A DNA stretch of 36,902 nt from Dehalococcoidia bacterium (GTDB lineage Bacteria > Chloroflexota > Dehalococcoidia > SZUA-161): assembly GCA_014859215.1 (NCBI GenBank), contig JACUUS010000003.1:1-36902 (forward strand), given 5' to 3'. The translations under genes were made by a program, and so were the position numbers. Within the stretch, counting starts at the first letter, position 1. The number at the start of each line of letters is the position of its first letter. Below the pieces are notes generated by a model that saw only the letters and a list, made by a program, of their open reading frames with translations, was not told where the DNA came from and did not search any database. Below are positions 7,750 to 16,153 of this stretch, in pieces.

Positions 7750-8571
7750 TTGAACTTCACATACTCTCTGGACGAAATGCGTGCGACGGCGAGGACACTA
7801 CGGCGTCATATTATCCAGATGATAGGCAAGGCGGGCAGCGGGCATCCTGGTGGTTCTCTTTCGGCAGCCGAGATAGTCACAGCCCTGTATTTTGGAGTAC
7901 TACGTCATGACCCTTCTAACCCCCGCTGGGCTGAACGCGACCGTTTCATATTGAGCAAGGGCCACGCAGCCCCACTGCTTTATGCTGCACTTGCTGAAAG
8001 CGGCTACTTCCCTGTGAGTGAACTCGCTACACTGAGATCTTACGGAAGCCGGCTTCAGGGACATTGTGATATGACTATCACGCCAGGAGTCGAGATTTCT
8101 TCAGGATCGCTCGGTCAGGGACTTTCATTTGGGGTTGGGATCGCACTTGCCGGCCGCCTCGACTGTCTGCCGTACCGCGTCTATGTTCTGCTTGGCGATG
8201 GTGAATGTGATGAAGGTCAGGTCTGGGAAGCCGCCATGGCGGGATCGCACTTCGCGCTCGAAAACCTTACAGCTATCGTTGACCGAAACGGGCAGCAGAT
8301 CGATGGGTGGAACAGCGAGGTTATGAATCTTGAACCCTTGGCGGGAAAGTGGAAGTCATTTGGCTGGCATGTAATAGAAGCCGACGGGCACGATCTCGGG
8401 CAATTGCTCGATGCTTTCCAGGAGGCAAGAGCGACAAAGGGCAAGCCGAGCGTGATAATCGCTAATACTGTAAAAGGCAAAGGCGTCAGCTTCATGGAGA
8501 ATAACCTGGACTTTCACGGGAAAGCTCCTTCGGCGGCAGAGGTGGAAAAGGCGCTCAAGGAACTGAAATAG
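7750..8571 (+). CDS. Transketolase, N-terminal (TPP-binding) subunit
   Basis: 273 residues from the TTG at 7750. Known motifs: GKAGSGHPGGSLSAAEI, DRFILSKGHAAPLLYAAL, SGSLGQGLSFGVGIALAG, and the thiamine diphosphate/Mg signature GDGECDEGQVWEAAM leading to DRNGQQIDG. Archaea and many bacteria split transketolase into two chains, and this is the first. I prefer TTG at 7750 because homologues of this subunit are about 270-280 residues and similarity starts at once, with GGGAG seven bases upstream. An ATG at 7648 with a better ribosome-binding site would add a Ser/Ala-rich 34-residue tail with no family counterpart. The stop is two bases before the next gene. Confidence 0.92.
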   Translation: MNFTYSLDEMRATARTLRRHIIQMIGKAGSGHPGGSLSAAEIVTALYFGVLRHDPSNPRWAERDRFILSKGHAAPLLYAALAESGYFPVSELATLRSYGSRLQGHCDMTITPGVEISSGSLGQGLSFGVGIALAGRLDCLPYRVYVLLGDGECDEGQVWEAAMAGSHFALENLTAIVDRNGQQIDGWNSEVMNLEPLAGKWKSFGWHVIEADGHDLGQLLDAFQEARATKGKPSVIIANTVKGKGVSFMENNLDFHGKAPSAAEVEKALKELK

Positions 8572-8573
8572 CG

Positions 8574-9509
8574 ATGGAGCAAAGTACCCGGGAAGCCTAC
8601 GGCAGAGTCCTCGTTGAACTTGGCAGAGAAAACACCAACATAGTGGTACTCGACGCCGATCTCTCGAAATCCACCCAGACGAACCTGTTTGCCGCTGCAT
8701 TTCCGGACCGTTTCTTCGATTGCGGTATAGCCGAACAGAATATGATCGGGATTGCAGCGGGCCTGGCTTCGAGCGGCAAGACAGTTTTTGCAAGCACGTT
8801 CGCCGTGTTCGTACCTGGTCGTTGCTTTGACCAAATGAGGATGTCTCTTGCCCAACCAAGCCTCAACGTGAAAGTAGTTACCAGCCACGGCGGAATAACG
8901 GTCGGCGAAGACGGGACCTCGCATCACGCGATCGAAGACCTGGCACTGGCCTGCGCATTGCCTGGTTTCAGGGTAATTGTGCCTGCTGATGCTCTGGAGA
9001 CAGTCCAGGCAGTGAGAATTGCGGCACAGACATACGGGCCGTTCTATATAAGGCTGAGCCGTCCCAAGACACCGCTCGTGTACGGAGCTGATTACCAGTT
9101 TAGTATCGGAAAGGCGGCGAGGCTGACGGAAGGCAAGGACCTCACGGTGATTGCAACCGGAGTCATGGTCGCCAAAGCAGTCGAGGCGGCCAAGAATCTG
9201 GCGCGGGAAGGCATAGGATGCCGGGTACTGAGCATGTCCACTCTGAAGCCGCTCGATCAGGAAGCTGTCATCAGCGCGGCCGAGGAGACCGGGGCAATAA
9301 TCACAGCTGAAGAGCATATGCGTACAGGCGGGATGGGTAGCGCGATCGCGCAGGTAGTAAGCGAGCGGGCGCCGGTGCCTATGTATTGCATCGCCATCAA
9401 TGACCTGTACTCCAAGTCAGGGAAACCCGAAGAACTTCTCGAAAAACGGGGGCTTACCTCAGCTCACATAGAAACCGCTGCCCGCTCTCTGGTCGCAGGA
9501 AAGAAATAA
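8574..9509 (+). CDS. Transketolase, C-terminal subunit
   Basis: 311 residues. Begins with MEQSTREAYGRVLVELG and carries LDADLSKSTQT, FDCGIAEQNMIGIAAGLA (the conserved Glu of the TPP pyrimidine domain), SHGGITVGEDGTSHHAIED and FYIRLSRPKTP, followed by the C-terminal transketolase domain. It pairs with the preceding chain to give the complete enzyme, which moves two-carbon units in the non-oxidative pentose phosphate pathway. The two-base gap implies coupled translation; AAGGA lies within the end of the upstream gene. DXS is excluded because the protein is split and lacks DXS-specific signatures. Confidence 0.93.
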   Translation: MEQSTREAYGRVLVELGRENTNIVVLDADLSKSTQTNLFAAAFPDRFFDCGIAEQNMIGIAAGLASSGKTVFASTFAVFVPGRCFDQMRMSLAQPSLNVKVVTSHGGITVGEDGTSHHAIEDLALACALPGFRVIVPADALETVQAVRIAAQTYGPFYIRLSRPKTPLVYGADYQFSIGKAARLTEGKDLTVIATGVMVAKAVEAAKNLAREGIGCRVLSMSTLKPLDQEAVISAAEETGAIITAEEHMRTGGMGSAIAQVVSERAPVPMYCIAINDLYSKSGKPEELLEKRGLTSAHIETAARSLVAGKK

Positions 9510-9512
9510 CCT

Positions 9513-9821
9513 TTATCCTTCTTCTTCTTCGCCTTCTTCGAACTCCTCATCACTGAAGACACCGACTTCGTTACCCTGGTAAACAGTCACAATGAAGTCG
9601 TCCCGGGCTACATCCGCCGACATGACTAATTCTTCGTCAATCTGATCAATAAGGTCCTGAATTCCATCAGCCGTGACACGCTCGCCAACGCAGAGCGTGG
9701 CATAAGTAATCGAAGGCGTAAAATGAAGGTCGACCCTTCCGATCCGTTCGTCATTCGAGATAATAAGGTAGACTTCCGAATACGGGGTACGACACTCTCT
9801 TTCAAATCTATACTCGCCCAT
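9513..9821 (-). CDS. Hypothetical protein with acidic C-terminal tail
   Basis: 102 residues. The N-terminal part (RFERECRTPYSEVYLIISND, then RIGRVDLHF) looks like an alpha/beta fold, and the last dozen residues are almost all Asp/Glu/Gly (EEFEEGEEEEG). There are no membrane segments or signal peptide. The ATG at 9821 has a near-perfect AAAGGAGGT six bases upstream, so the gene is real and probably well translated. It starts 35 bp after proA, as a likely third member of the proBA transcript, and meets the transketolase gene tail to tail with three bases between. I do not recognise the family. The acidic tail could mimic nucleic acid or bind a basic partner, which is speculation. Confidence 0.8.
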   Translation of the reverse strand: MGEYRFERECRTPYSEVYLIISNDERIGRVDLHFTPSITYATLCVGERVTADGIQDLIDQIDEELVMSADVARDDFIVTVYQGNEVGVFSDEEFEEGEEEEG

Positions 9822-9856
9822 TGGTTTACCTCCTTTACGTATTCACCATAAAAGGC

Positions 9857-11131
9857 TCAGGGACGGACCTGGCCGCTCCCAAATATGATCCATTTGTAGG
9901 TGGTCAATTCCTTAAGCCCGAGTGGGCCTCGGGCGTGCATCTTCTGAGTGCTGATTCCAACCTCAGCGCCAAGGCCGAACTGGCCGCCGTCAGTAAAACG
10001 GGTGCTCGCATTTACGTAGACACACGCGGCGTCCGCTTCGTCGAGAAATCTCATTGCAGATGTGTAGTCTTCCGTGACGATTGCTTCGGAATGGCCCGAA
10101 CCGTATTTGGCAATGTGTTCAAGGGCTTGATCCAGTGAATCCACCACTCTGACACCTGCTATTAGCGCGAGAAACTCTTTTCCCCAGTCCTGTTCCGTGG
10201 CCGGAACCGCATTAACTGAGGGCAAAGCTCCGATAATTGCCAGTGAACGCTCGTCACAGTGCATCTCAACTCCCGCCTTGCTCCACTCCCTGGCGATTAT
10301 GGGGAGAAAACGGTCTGCAATGTCACGGTGGATTAGGAGAGTATCAAGGGCATTGCACACCGTGGGGCGCTGGACCTTTGCGTTATAGGCAATCGAGACT
10401 GATTTTTCGAGATCAGCACTCCGGTCCACATATGTATGGCAGACCCCGATCCCACCGGTAAGCACAGGCATGGAAGCGTTCTCGGCAACGTACCTGATCA
10501 AATCAGCGCCGCCGCGGGGGACAACAAGGTCAATAGCATTCCTCATCTTGAGCATATGGGTTATCAGGACGCGATCACTGGATTCGATAAACTGGATAGA
10601 ACCCTCGGGAATCCCGGCACTATATGCGCTCTCCTGTATGATTCTTGAAAGGGCGAGATTTGAGTTCCTGGCCTCTTTGCCTCCCCGGAGTATCACCGCG
10701 TTGCCGGATTTCAGGCACAATACCGCTATATCGACTGTGACATTGGGCCGGCTTTCATATATCGCCCCAATCACCCCCAGGGGCACCCGGCGTTTGCCGA
10801 TCTGGAGTCCGTTGGCTAGAGTACGCATATCCAGAATCTCGCCGACAGGGTCAGGCAGTGAGGAGACACTTCTCACGTCTGCCGCTGTTGCCCTGATTCG
10901 ATCAGCAGTCAGCAAAAGTCGGTCAAGCAACGCGGCGCTCATACCCGCTTTCTCACCGTCGCGATAATCTTTGCCGTTGGCTCCGCGAATCTCATCTTCC
11001 CGTTTCTCGAGCTCGTCGGCTATGAGCAGCAATGCTTTGTTCTTCACATGAGTGGAGAGATATGCCAGTTTTTTTGATGCGTTCTTCGCCGCCAGGGCTT
11101 TGACTTCAATTTCGTAGGGTGTTGATTGCAT
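9857..11131 (-). CDS. proA: Gamma-glutamyl phosphate reductase
   Basis: 424 residues, full length. It belongs to the aldehyde dehydrogenase superfamily. Motifs: PLGVIGAIYESRPNVTVDIA, LRGGKEARNSN, and the catalytic Cys in QRPTVCNALDTLLIH, then GRDFGLGAEVGIST-like sequence near the end (here GGQFGLGAEVGIST). It reduces gamma-glutamyl phosphate to glutamate-5-semialdehyde with NADPH, the second step of proline synthesis. The ATG at 11131 follows GAGGAA and lies 17 bp after the proB stop, so proB and proA form an operon. Confidence 0.97.
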   Translation of the reverse strand: MQSTPYEIEVKALAAKNASKKLAYLSTHVKNKALLLIADELEKREDEIRGANGKDYRDGEKAGMSAALLDRLLLTADRIRATAADVRSVSSLPDPVGEILDMRTLANGLQIGKRRVPLGVIGAIYESRPNVTVDIAVLCLKSGNAVILRGGKEARNSNLALSRIIQESAYSAGIPEGSIQFIESSDRVLITHMLKMRNAIDLVVPRGGADLIRYVAENASMPVLTGGIGVCHTYVDRSADLEKSVSIAYNAKVQRPTVCNALDTLLIHRDIADRFLPIIAREWSKAGVEMHCDERSLAIIGALPSVNAVPATEQDWGKEFLALIAGVRVVDSLDQALEHIAKYGSGHSEAIVTEDYTSAMRFLDEADAACVYVNASTRFTDGGQFGLGAEVGISTQKMHARGPLGLKELTTYKWIIFGSGQVRP

Positions 11132-11148
11132 CGTGGTTCCTCTCTGGC

Positions 11149-12261
11149 TCAGAGAATCACGAGATTATCACGGTGAACGATTTCCGTTCCGTATTCGTAA
11201 CCGAGCCGCTCCATGATCTTGTCAGAATGGGACCCCCTGATGACCTCGATCTCGTCTGAACTATAGCTGGAGATGCCGCAGGCTATCTTCTCCTCGGTCC
11301 GAGAATCAAGGATGCTTACAATATCCCCTCGTTCGAAGCGTCCCCGCGTACCATCGATCCCGACCGGAAGCAAGCTCTTGTTCTGAAGCCGCAGAGCCTT
11401 GACAGCCCCGGAGTCGATAAGGACCATGCCTCTCGATATCTGGCTGAGCAACCAGCGTTTTCGGCTTTCGAGCTTTGTCGAAGTGGGCTGAAAGAAGGTT
11501 CCGTGACTTTCGCCGCTGATCAGTTTTTGAAGTATTTCCGGTTCCCGGCCGCCTGCTATTATCACCGCTATACCCGATGCCGTCGCCAGCTTTGCCGCCT
11601 CGATCTTGGTGGCCATGCCGCCCGTGCCGCGCATGCTGTGACTCAGATGGGCTAATCCTTCTACCGCAGCGTCTATTCGGTCCACTCGTGAAACCAGCTT
11701 CGCTGATGGTTCCAGATGCGGATCAGCGTCAAATAGTCCTCCAGTGTCAGTCAGAAGCACCAACAGGTCTGCGTCGGTCAGTATAGCGACCAGGGCTGAC
11801 AAGGTATCATTATCGCCGAAAACCGCATCTTCAATTTCTTCGACTGCTACAACGTCATTTTCATTTACTATTGGGATTACACCAAGCCTGAGCAACGCCA
11901 ACAGGGTATTGCGCGCATTCAGGTAGCTGTGCCGGTGGGTGAAATCATTTCTCGTTAGAAGTGTTTGCGCGATCGTGATTTCGTGCCAGGTGAACAACTG
12001 GTCATAGGCATCCATCAGCCGGCTTTGCCCAACCGCCGCCAACACCTGTCTGAAAGGCACGTTCTTATCTTCCTGAACGTGTTTCAGACGCTGCCTGCCT
12101 GCCGCGATTGCCCCCGACGAGACAACCACCAGTTCCAGCCCCCGGGCATGAAGCCTGGCGATCTGGCCCACAAGAGATGACATTGTCTCGAGGTTGAGGT
12201 GATCGCTCCCGCCGGTGAGCAGATTGGTACCCAGCTTGACTACAACGCGATGATGGTCCAT
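11149..12261 (-). CDS. proB: Glutamate 5-kinase with C-terminal PUA domain
   Basis: 370 residues from the ATG at 12261. The amino acid kinase domain shows RVVVKLGTNLLTGG, VVVSSGAIAAGRQRL, VNENDVVAV, FGDNDTLSALVA and RGTGGMATKIEAAKLAT; the PUA domain fills about residues 280-365. It phosphorylates glutamate and is the proline-inhibited first enzyme of the pathway. An in-frame GTG at 12273 is only four bases from the -10 box, so I prefer 12261, where the conserved sequence also begins. No Shine-Dalgarno sequence precedes it and the leader would be about 9 nt. Confidence 0.95.
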   Translation of the reverse strand: MDHHRVVVKLGTNLLTGGSDHLNLETMSSLVGQIARLHARGLELVVVSSGAIAAGRQRLKHVQEDKNVPFRQVLAAVGQSRLMDAYDQLFTWHEITIAQTLLTRNDFTHRHSYLNARNTLLALLRLGVIPIVNENDVVAVEEIEDAVFGDNDTLSALVAILTDADLLVLLTDTGGLFDADPHLEPSAKLVSRVDRIDAAVEGLAHLSHSMRGTGGMATKIEAAKLATASGIAVIIAGGREPEILQKLISGESHGTFFQPTSTKLESRKRWLLSQISRGMVLIDSGAVKALRLQNKSLLPVGIDGTRGRFERGDIVSILDSRTEEKIACGISSYSSDEIEVIRGSHSDKIMERLGYEYGTEIVHRDNLVIL

Positions 12262-12276
12262 GGGGGCTCGCACTCA

Positions 12277-12303
12277 ATTATAGCACCGGGAACAGGCGAA
12301 CAA
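12277..12303 (-). promoter_or_regulatory. Promoter of proBA
   Basis: Minus strand: perfect TATAAT at 12282-12277, with TTGTTC at 12303-12298 as the nearest -35 (15-bp spacer, short). The start is expected near 12270, nine bases before the ATG at 12261. The box lies in the gap between rho and proB. Confidence 0.6.
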
Positions 12304-12325
12304 CAGCCGGTGGCTTGTTGGGGAA

Positions 12326-13588
12326 TCAGTAGTCCCTTGACATAGTGGCCAGGAACTCGGCATTCGAAGGCGTCTTTGTGAGCCTCTCAAGTATCTTCTC
12401 CGTAGCCTCGGTGGGGTTAACAGAGTTGGCGCTGATTAAGCCAGCCATCCTCCTGAGCACCCATACCTGTCTAAGGGTATTCTCATCGAGCAGCAGTTCT
12501 TCCTTCCTGGTGCCGCTACGCTGAATGTCTATGGCAGGGAAAATCCTGCGTTCAGCCAGCTTACGGTCAAGATGGAGTTCCATATTGCCTGTGCCCTTGA
12601 ACTCTTCGTAGATTACGTCATCCATCCTGCTCCCTGTATCGACGAGGCAGGTAGCAATGACTGTAAGGCTCCCGCCTTCTTCGGTGTTTCTCGCCGCGCC
12701 GAAGAACCGTTTTGGTGAATAAAGAGCGGCCGGGTCTACACCGCCTGAGAGTGTACGTCCGCTGGAAGGCATTTCCAGGTTGTACGCACGTGTAAGCCTG
12801 GTAATACTGTCGAGCAGGATCGTTACGCCATTCCCCAGCTCCACCAGTCTCTTGGCGCGTTCCAGAGCCACTTCAGCGACCCTGGTGTGTTCTTCAACAG
12901 GCTCATCGAAGGTTGAGGCTATGACCTCGGCATTGACTGATCGCCTCCAGTCCGTTACCTCCTCAGGCCGCTCGCCTATCAGACACACCATCAGGTGAAT
13001 GTCATTGTAGTTAGTCACGATACCATTGGCTATGTGCTTCAGCAGGATGGTCTTCCCCGCCTTCGGAGGCGATACAATAAGCCCTCGCTGGCCGCGGCCT
13101 ATGGGTGATATCAGATTAATTAGTCTAGTCGAGAGATTTGACGGGACTGTCTCAAGGTTAATGATCCGGTCGGGAAAAATCGGTATGAGGCGGTCAAACA
13201 AAGGGCGGCTCTTGGCGGCTTCCGGGTCGAGATTGTTTACGGTCTCAACACGGAGAAGGCTGTGGTACTTCTCGCCTTCTTTCGGCAGCCTTACCTGTCC
13301 GTTGACCACATCGCCTGTACGAAGAGAGAATCTACGTATTTGAGACTGTGACACATAGATGTCAGTCGAGTCCGGGCGGAGGTTACTTTGCCTCAAGAAT
13401 CCGTAGCCGTCGCCCATTATTTCCAGGATTCCCCCTCTGAAGGTGTAACCCTGCTGTTCGGCATTGGCCTGGAGCAGGCGGAGGACCAACTCCTCTTTTT
13501 TCAGAGAGCTGATGCCTGTAATGCCCTGCTCTTTTGCGAATGTGAGCAGCTCATCTCTGGTCTTGGTTTCAAGTTCGGTTATGTTCAT
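12326..13588 (-). CDS. rho: Transcription termination factor Rho
   Basis: 420 residues, close to the E. coli length and without the long inserts seen in actinobacterial Rho. The N-terminal SAP-like helix domain comes first, then the RNA-binding cold-shock domain (GDGYGFLRQ, DIYVSQSQIRRFSLRTGD), then the RecA-type ATPase with Walker A SPPKAGKTILLKHIA (Lys179) and Walker B in VTILLDSITRLTRAYN. Rho is a hexameric helicase that ends untranslated transcripts. Its presence fits the scarcity of U-tract terminators here. ATG at 13588 with GGAG about eight bases upstream. It lies 79 bp downstream of the transaldolase gene on the same strand. Confidence 0.97.
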   Translation of the reverse strand: MNITELETKTRDELLTFAKEQGITGISSLKKEELVLRLLQANAEQQGYTFRGGILEIMGDGYGFLRQSNLRPDSTDIYVSQSQIRRFSLRTGDVVNGQVRLPKEGEKYHSLLRVETVNNLDPEAAKSRPLFDRLIPIFPDRIINLETVPSNLSTRLINLISPIGRGQRGLIVSPPKAGKTILLKHIANGIVTNYNDIHLMVCLIGERPEEVTDWRRSVNAEVIASTFDEPVEEHTRVAEVALERAKRLVELGNGVTILLDSITRLTRAYNLEMPSSGRTLSGGVDPAALYSPKRFFGAARNTEEGGSLTVIATCLVDTGSRMDDVIYEEFKGTGNMELHLDRKLAERRIFPAIDIQRSGTRKEELLLDENTLRQVWVLRRMAGLISANSVNPTEATEKILERLTKTPSNAEFLATMSRDY

Positions 13589-13667
13589 AGTTCAACTCCG
13601 TGATTGTATTGGCATAGTTGTCGGGCAAAGACTGACAAGGTGCTTTCGGGTTAAGCGGATAGCAGTC

Positions 13668-14318
13668 TCATGCTTCCTGGCTGCGTCGCCAATCCTCGAT
13701 GAAGCGGGTTATCCCAGCATCAGTGAGCGGATGTTTTATCATCTGCATGAGTACGCTGAACGGGATTGTGGCGACATGTGCACCGGCTTTAGCTGCGGCG
13801 CTGACATGTAAAGGGTGCCTTATGCTGGCGGCTATCACTTCAGTCGATAATCTGTAATAATCGTAAATCGCGACAATTTCTTCGACCAGCGCCATGCCGT
13901 CCTGTCCAACATCGTCAAGCCTGCCCACGAAAGGGCTGACGAAGGCTGCGCCTGCGCTCGCAGCCAGTATCGCCTGATTTAAGGAGAAGCATAATGTGGC
14001 GTTGCACTTTATTCCCTCTCCTGCCAGTGCCGAGATAGCTTCCAAGCCACTTGCTGATATTGGTACCTTGACCACGACGTTAGAGGCCCAGGACGAGATT
14101 CGGCGCGCCTCTTCAATCATGGTGTCGGATTCCAGACTGAGCACTTCAGCACTGATGGGGCCGTCAATTATCGAGGAGATTTCCTGAATAACTGCCTTCG
14201 CATCTTTCCGGTTCTCTTTGGCGATGAGAGTGGGATTAGTAGTTACTCCACTGATTCTTACCAACCGAGCAGCCTTGCGGATTTCTTCGACGTTGGCAGT
14301 ATCCAGGAAGATGCGCAT
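13668..14318 (-). CDS. Transaldolase / fructose-6-phosphate aldolase-like (short form)
   Basis: 216 residues, the size of the short Fsa/TalC-type transaldolases. MRIFLDTANVEEI opens the barrel. ISGVTTNPTLIAKE and VVVKVPIS carry the family signature, with Lys84 as the Schiff-base residue. Further motifs are CNATLCFSLNQA, SPFVGRLDDVG and VATIPFSVLMQM. It probably completes the non-oxidative pentose phosphate pathway with the split transketolase about 4 kb away. Whether it acts as transaldolase or fructose-6-phosphate aldolase is not decided by these motifs. The ATG at 14318 has AGGAG five bases upstream. Confidence 0.93.
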   Translation of the reverse strand: MRIFLDTANVEEIRKAARLVRISGVTTNPTLIAKENRKDAKAVIQEISSIIDGPISAEVLSLESDTMIEEARRISSWASNVVVKVPISASGLEAISALAGEGIKCNATLCFSLNQAILAASAGAAFVSPFVGRLDDVGQDGMALVEEIVAIYDYYRLSTEVIAASIRHPLHVSAAAKAGAHVATIPFSVLMQMIKHPLTDAGITRFIEDWRRSQEA

Positions 14319-14330
14319 CCAACTCCTACA

Positions 14331-14359
14331 AATATATCATATGCTGGGACTTTTGTCTA
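14331..14359 (-). promoter_or_regulatory. Promoter of the transaldolase gene
   Basis: Minus strand: TAGACA at 14359-14354, a 17-bp spacer, TATATT at 14336-14331. The predicted start is near 14324, only about six bases before the ATG and inside the AGGAG. An upstream TATGAT (14341-14336) is an alternative -10 that would keep the whole ribosome-binding site. Confidence 0.5.
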
Positions 14360-14390
14360 TAGAGCAATCTCACCGAGCCCGCATCCGGTC

Positions 14391-16019
14391 TCAGAGAGGC
14401 AAAGGTTGTTGATCGCCTATCCGCAGCGTTTTCATAGCTACTTCAATGAAGTCCCGGAACAATGGATGCGGCCGGTTTGGCCGTGATGCAAACTCAGGAT
14501 GAAACTGAGTCCCGATCATCCACGGGTGGTCCACTATTTCACTGATTTCCACCAGCTTGCCATCGGGAGAGACTCCGCTTGCTCGGAGTCCTCCATCATT
14601 AAGTATGCCTCTGAACTCGTTATTGAACTCGAACCTGTGGCGATGCCGTTCGTAGACTACTGTTGCCCCATAAGCCTGAGCGGCGTGAGATCGAGGATCC
14701 AGATGGCAGGGATACAGCCCGAGCCGCATCGTTCCACCCTTGGAGCAGACTTCTCTCTGGTCAGGCAGCAAGTCTATGACCGGGTACGGCGTCACTTCGT
14801 CGAATTCTCGTGAATTCGGTTTGTTCGATTTCAGGACGTGGCGAGCATATTCAATAACGAGTATGTGCATACCGAGGCATAGACCCAGATAGGGTATTCC
14901 GTTCTCCCGCGCATAGCGAGCTGCGCGAACTTTGCCTTCAATGCCTCGATTGCCGAATCCGCCGGGCACCACTATGCCGCTCGCCGTTCGAAGCAAGGAC
15001 TCGGCGCTCTCTTTCTCGAGGTCTTCGGACTCTATCCAGATCAGATGGAGATCGCGATCATGGAAAAGAGCCGCGTGGCAGAGCGCTTCTTTCACCGAGA
15101 GATAAGCATCCCTCAACTTGATATACTTACCGACCAGGGCAATCGGAACGGGTTCCTTGGGCTTCTTCATCCTGGTCACCAGTTGCCGCCATTCTTGCAG
15201 GTCCTCTTCGACGGCGGGCAACTTCAGCCGGTCAACTATTATTTTCCCCAACCCGGCTTCGTCCAGCACCAGGGGGACTTCGTATATGGTCGAAAGAGTA
15301 GGCAGAGGCACGACGGCCTGCTTGTCAACATCGCAGAACAGGGCTATCTTGTCCTTTATCTCGTCAGTAACCGGGTAATCGCTGCGGCACACTATTACGT
15401 CTGGCTGTATACCAAGGCTGCGCAGTTCCTTGACGCTGTGTTGAGTCGGCTTGGTCTTCAATTCCCCGGTGGACCCTATCCACGGAAGGAGGGTTACGTG
15501 TATGTAGAGCACATTATCGCGGCCGACATCGTTCCTCATCTGCCTGATCGCCTCAAGGAAAGGCTGGCCCTCGATATCTCCGACAGTCCCTCCCACTTCA
15601 ACGATCACGATATCGGCGCCGCTCAGGTCCGCCACTTCGCGGATGCACTTCTTGATCTGGGCGGTCACATGGGGAACGACCTGGATCGTGCCTCCGAGGA
15701 AATCGCCGCGCCTTTCCTTGGCGATTACCGAACTATATATCTGCCCCGTGGTAACACTGGAAGCCTTTGTCAGGTTAGTGTCCATGAAACGTTCATAATG
15801 TCCCAGATCGAGGTCAGTCTCGGCGCCGTCTTCGGTGACGAAGACTTCTCCGTGTTGGAAAGGAGACATGGTTCCAGGATCGACGTTGAGGTAGGGATCC
15901 AGTTTCTGGGCTGTAACGGCCAGTTTATAGCCTTTGAGGAGGCGTCCTACGGAAGCGGCGACTATTCCCTTACCGACTGAGCTAACTACGCCGCCCGTAA
16001 CGAATATATATTTTGCCAT
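14391..16019 (-). CDS. pyrG: CTP synthase
   Basis: 542 residues, full length. The synthetase domain starts MAKYIFVTGGVVSSVGKG and contains QKLDPYLNVDPGTMSPFQHG and EVGGTVGDIEGQPFLEA. The class I glutaminase domain has PGGFGNRGIEGKV and the catalytic Cys381 in LGLCLGMH; the usual sequence is CLGMQ, so His385 replaces a highly conserved Gln. The C-terminal HPEF segment (GTQFHPEFASRP) supplies the catalytic His and Glu. It converts UTP to CTP using glutamine. There is no Shine-Dalgarno sequence before the ATG. It is divergent from ligA across a 134-bp gap. Confidence 0.97.
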   Translation of the reverse strand: MAKYIFVTGGVVSSVGKGIVAASVGRLLKGYKLAVTAQKLDPYLNVDPGTMSPFQHGEVFVTEDGAETDLDLGHYERFMDTNLTKASSVTTGQIYSSVIAKERRGDFLGGTIQVVPHVTAQIKKCIREVADLSGADIVIVEVGGTVGDIEGQPFLEAIRQMRNDVGRDNVLYIHVTLLPWIGSTGELKTKPTQHSVKELRSLGIQPDVIVCRSDYPVTDEIKDKIALFCDVDKQAVVPLPTLSTIYEVPLVLDEAGLGKIIVDRLKLPAVEEDLQEWRQLVTRMKKPKEPVPIALVGKYIKLRDAYLSVKEALCHAALFHDRDLHLIWIESEDLEKESAESLLRTASGIVVPGGFGNRGIEGKVRAARYARENGIPYLGLCLGMHILVIEYARHVLKSNKPNSREFDEVTPYPVIDLLPDQREVCSKGGTMRLGLYPCHLDPRSHAAQAYGATVVYERHRHRFEFNNEFRGILNDGGLRASGVSPDGKLVEISEIVDHPWMIGTQFHPEFASRPNRPHPLFRDFIEVAMKTLRIGDQQPLPL

Positions 16020-16036
16020 ACAGACTTACATACCAA

Positions 16037-16065
16037 TAAATAGCATAAAATCAGGTCATTGTCAA
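16037..16065 (-). promoter_or_regulatory. Promoter of pyrG
   Basis: Minus strand: perfect TTGACA at 16065-16060, a 17-bp spacer and a weak -10, TATTTA, at 16042-16037. The expected leader is about 11 nt and holds no clear ribosome-binding site. Confidence 0.5.
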
Positions 16066-16091
16066 AGACCTTTTGTAATCTGGCCCTTTAC

Positions 16092-16097
16092 TATAAT
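16092..16097 (+). promoter_or_regulatory. -10 box of the ligA-pth promoter
   Basis: A perfect TATAAT about 56 bases before the ligA start. No good -35 hexamer is seen at 16-18 bp, so the promoter may need an activator or an upstream element. Confidence 0.45.
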
Positions 16098-16153
16098 ATA
16101 CTAAATCTGGTAGGTATGGTTCGAACTCGATTCTGATTCAGGTGAGGTAATCT

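Noticed and set aside
15045..15980. Open frame of 311 codons opposite pyrG
   Set aside because: It lies wholly inside a conserved gene on the other strand and has no family motif.
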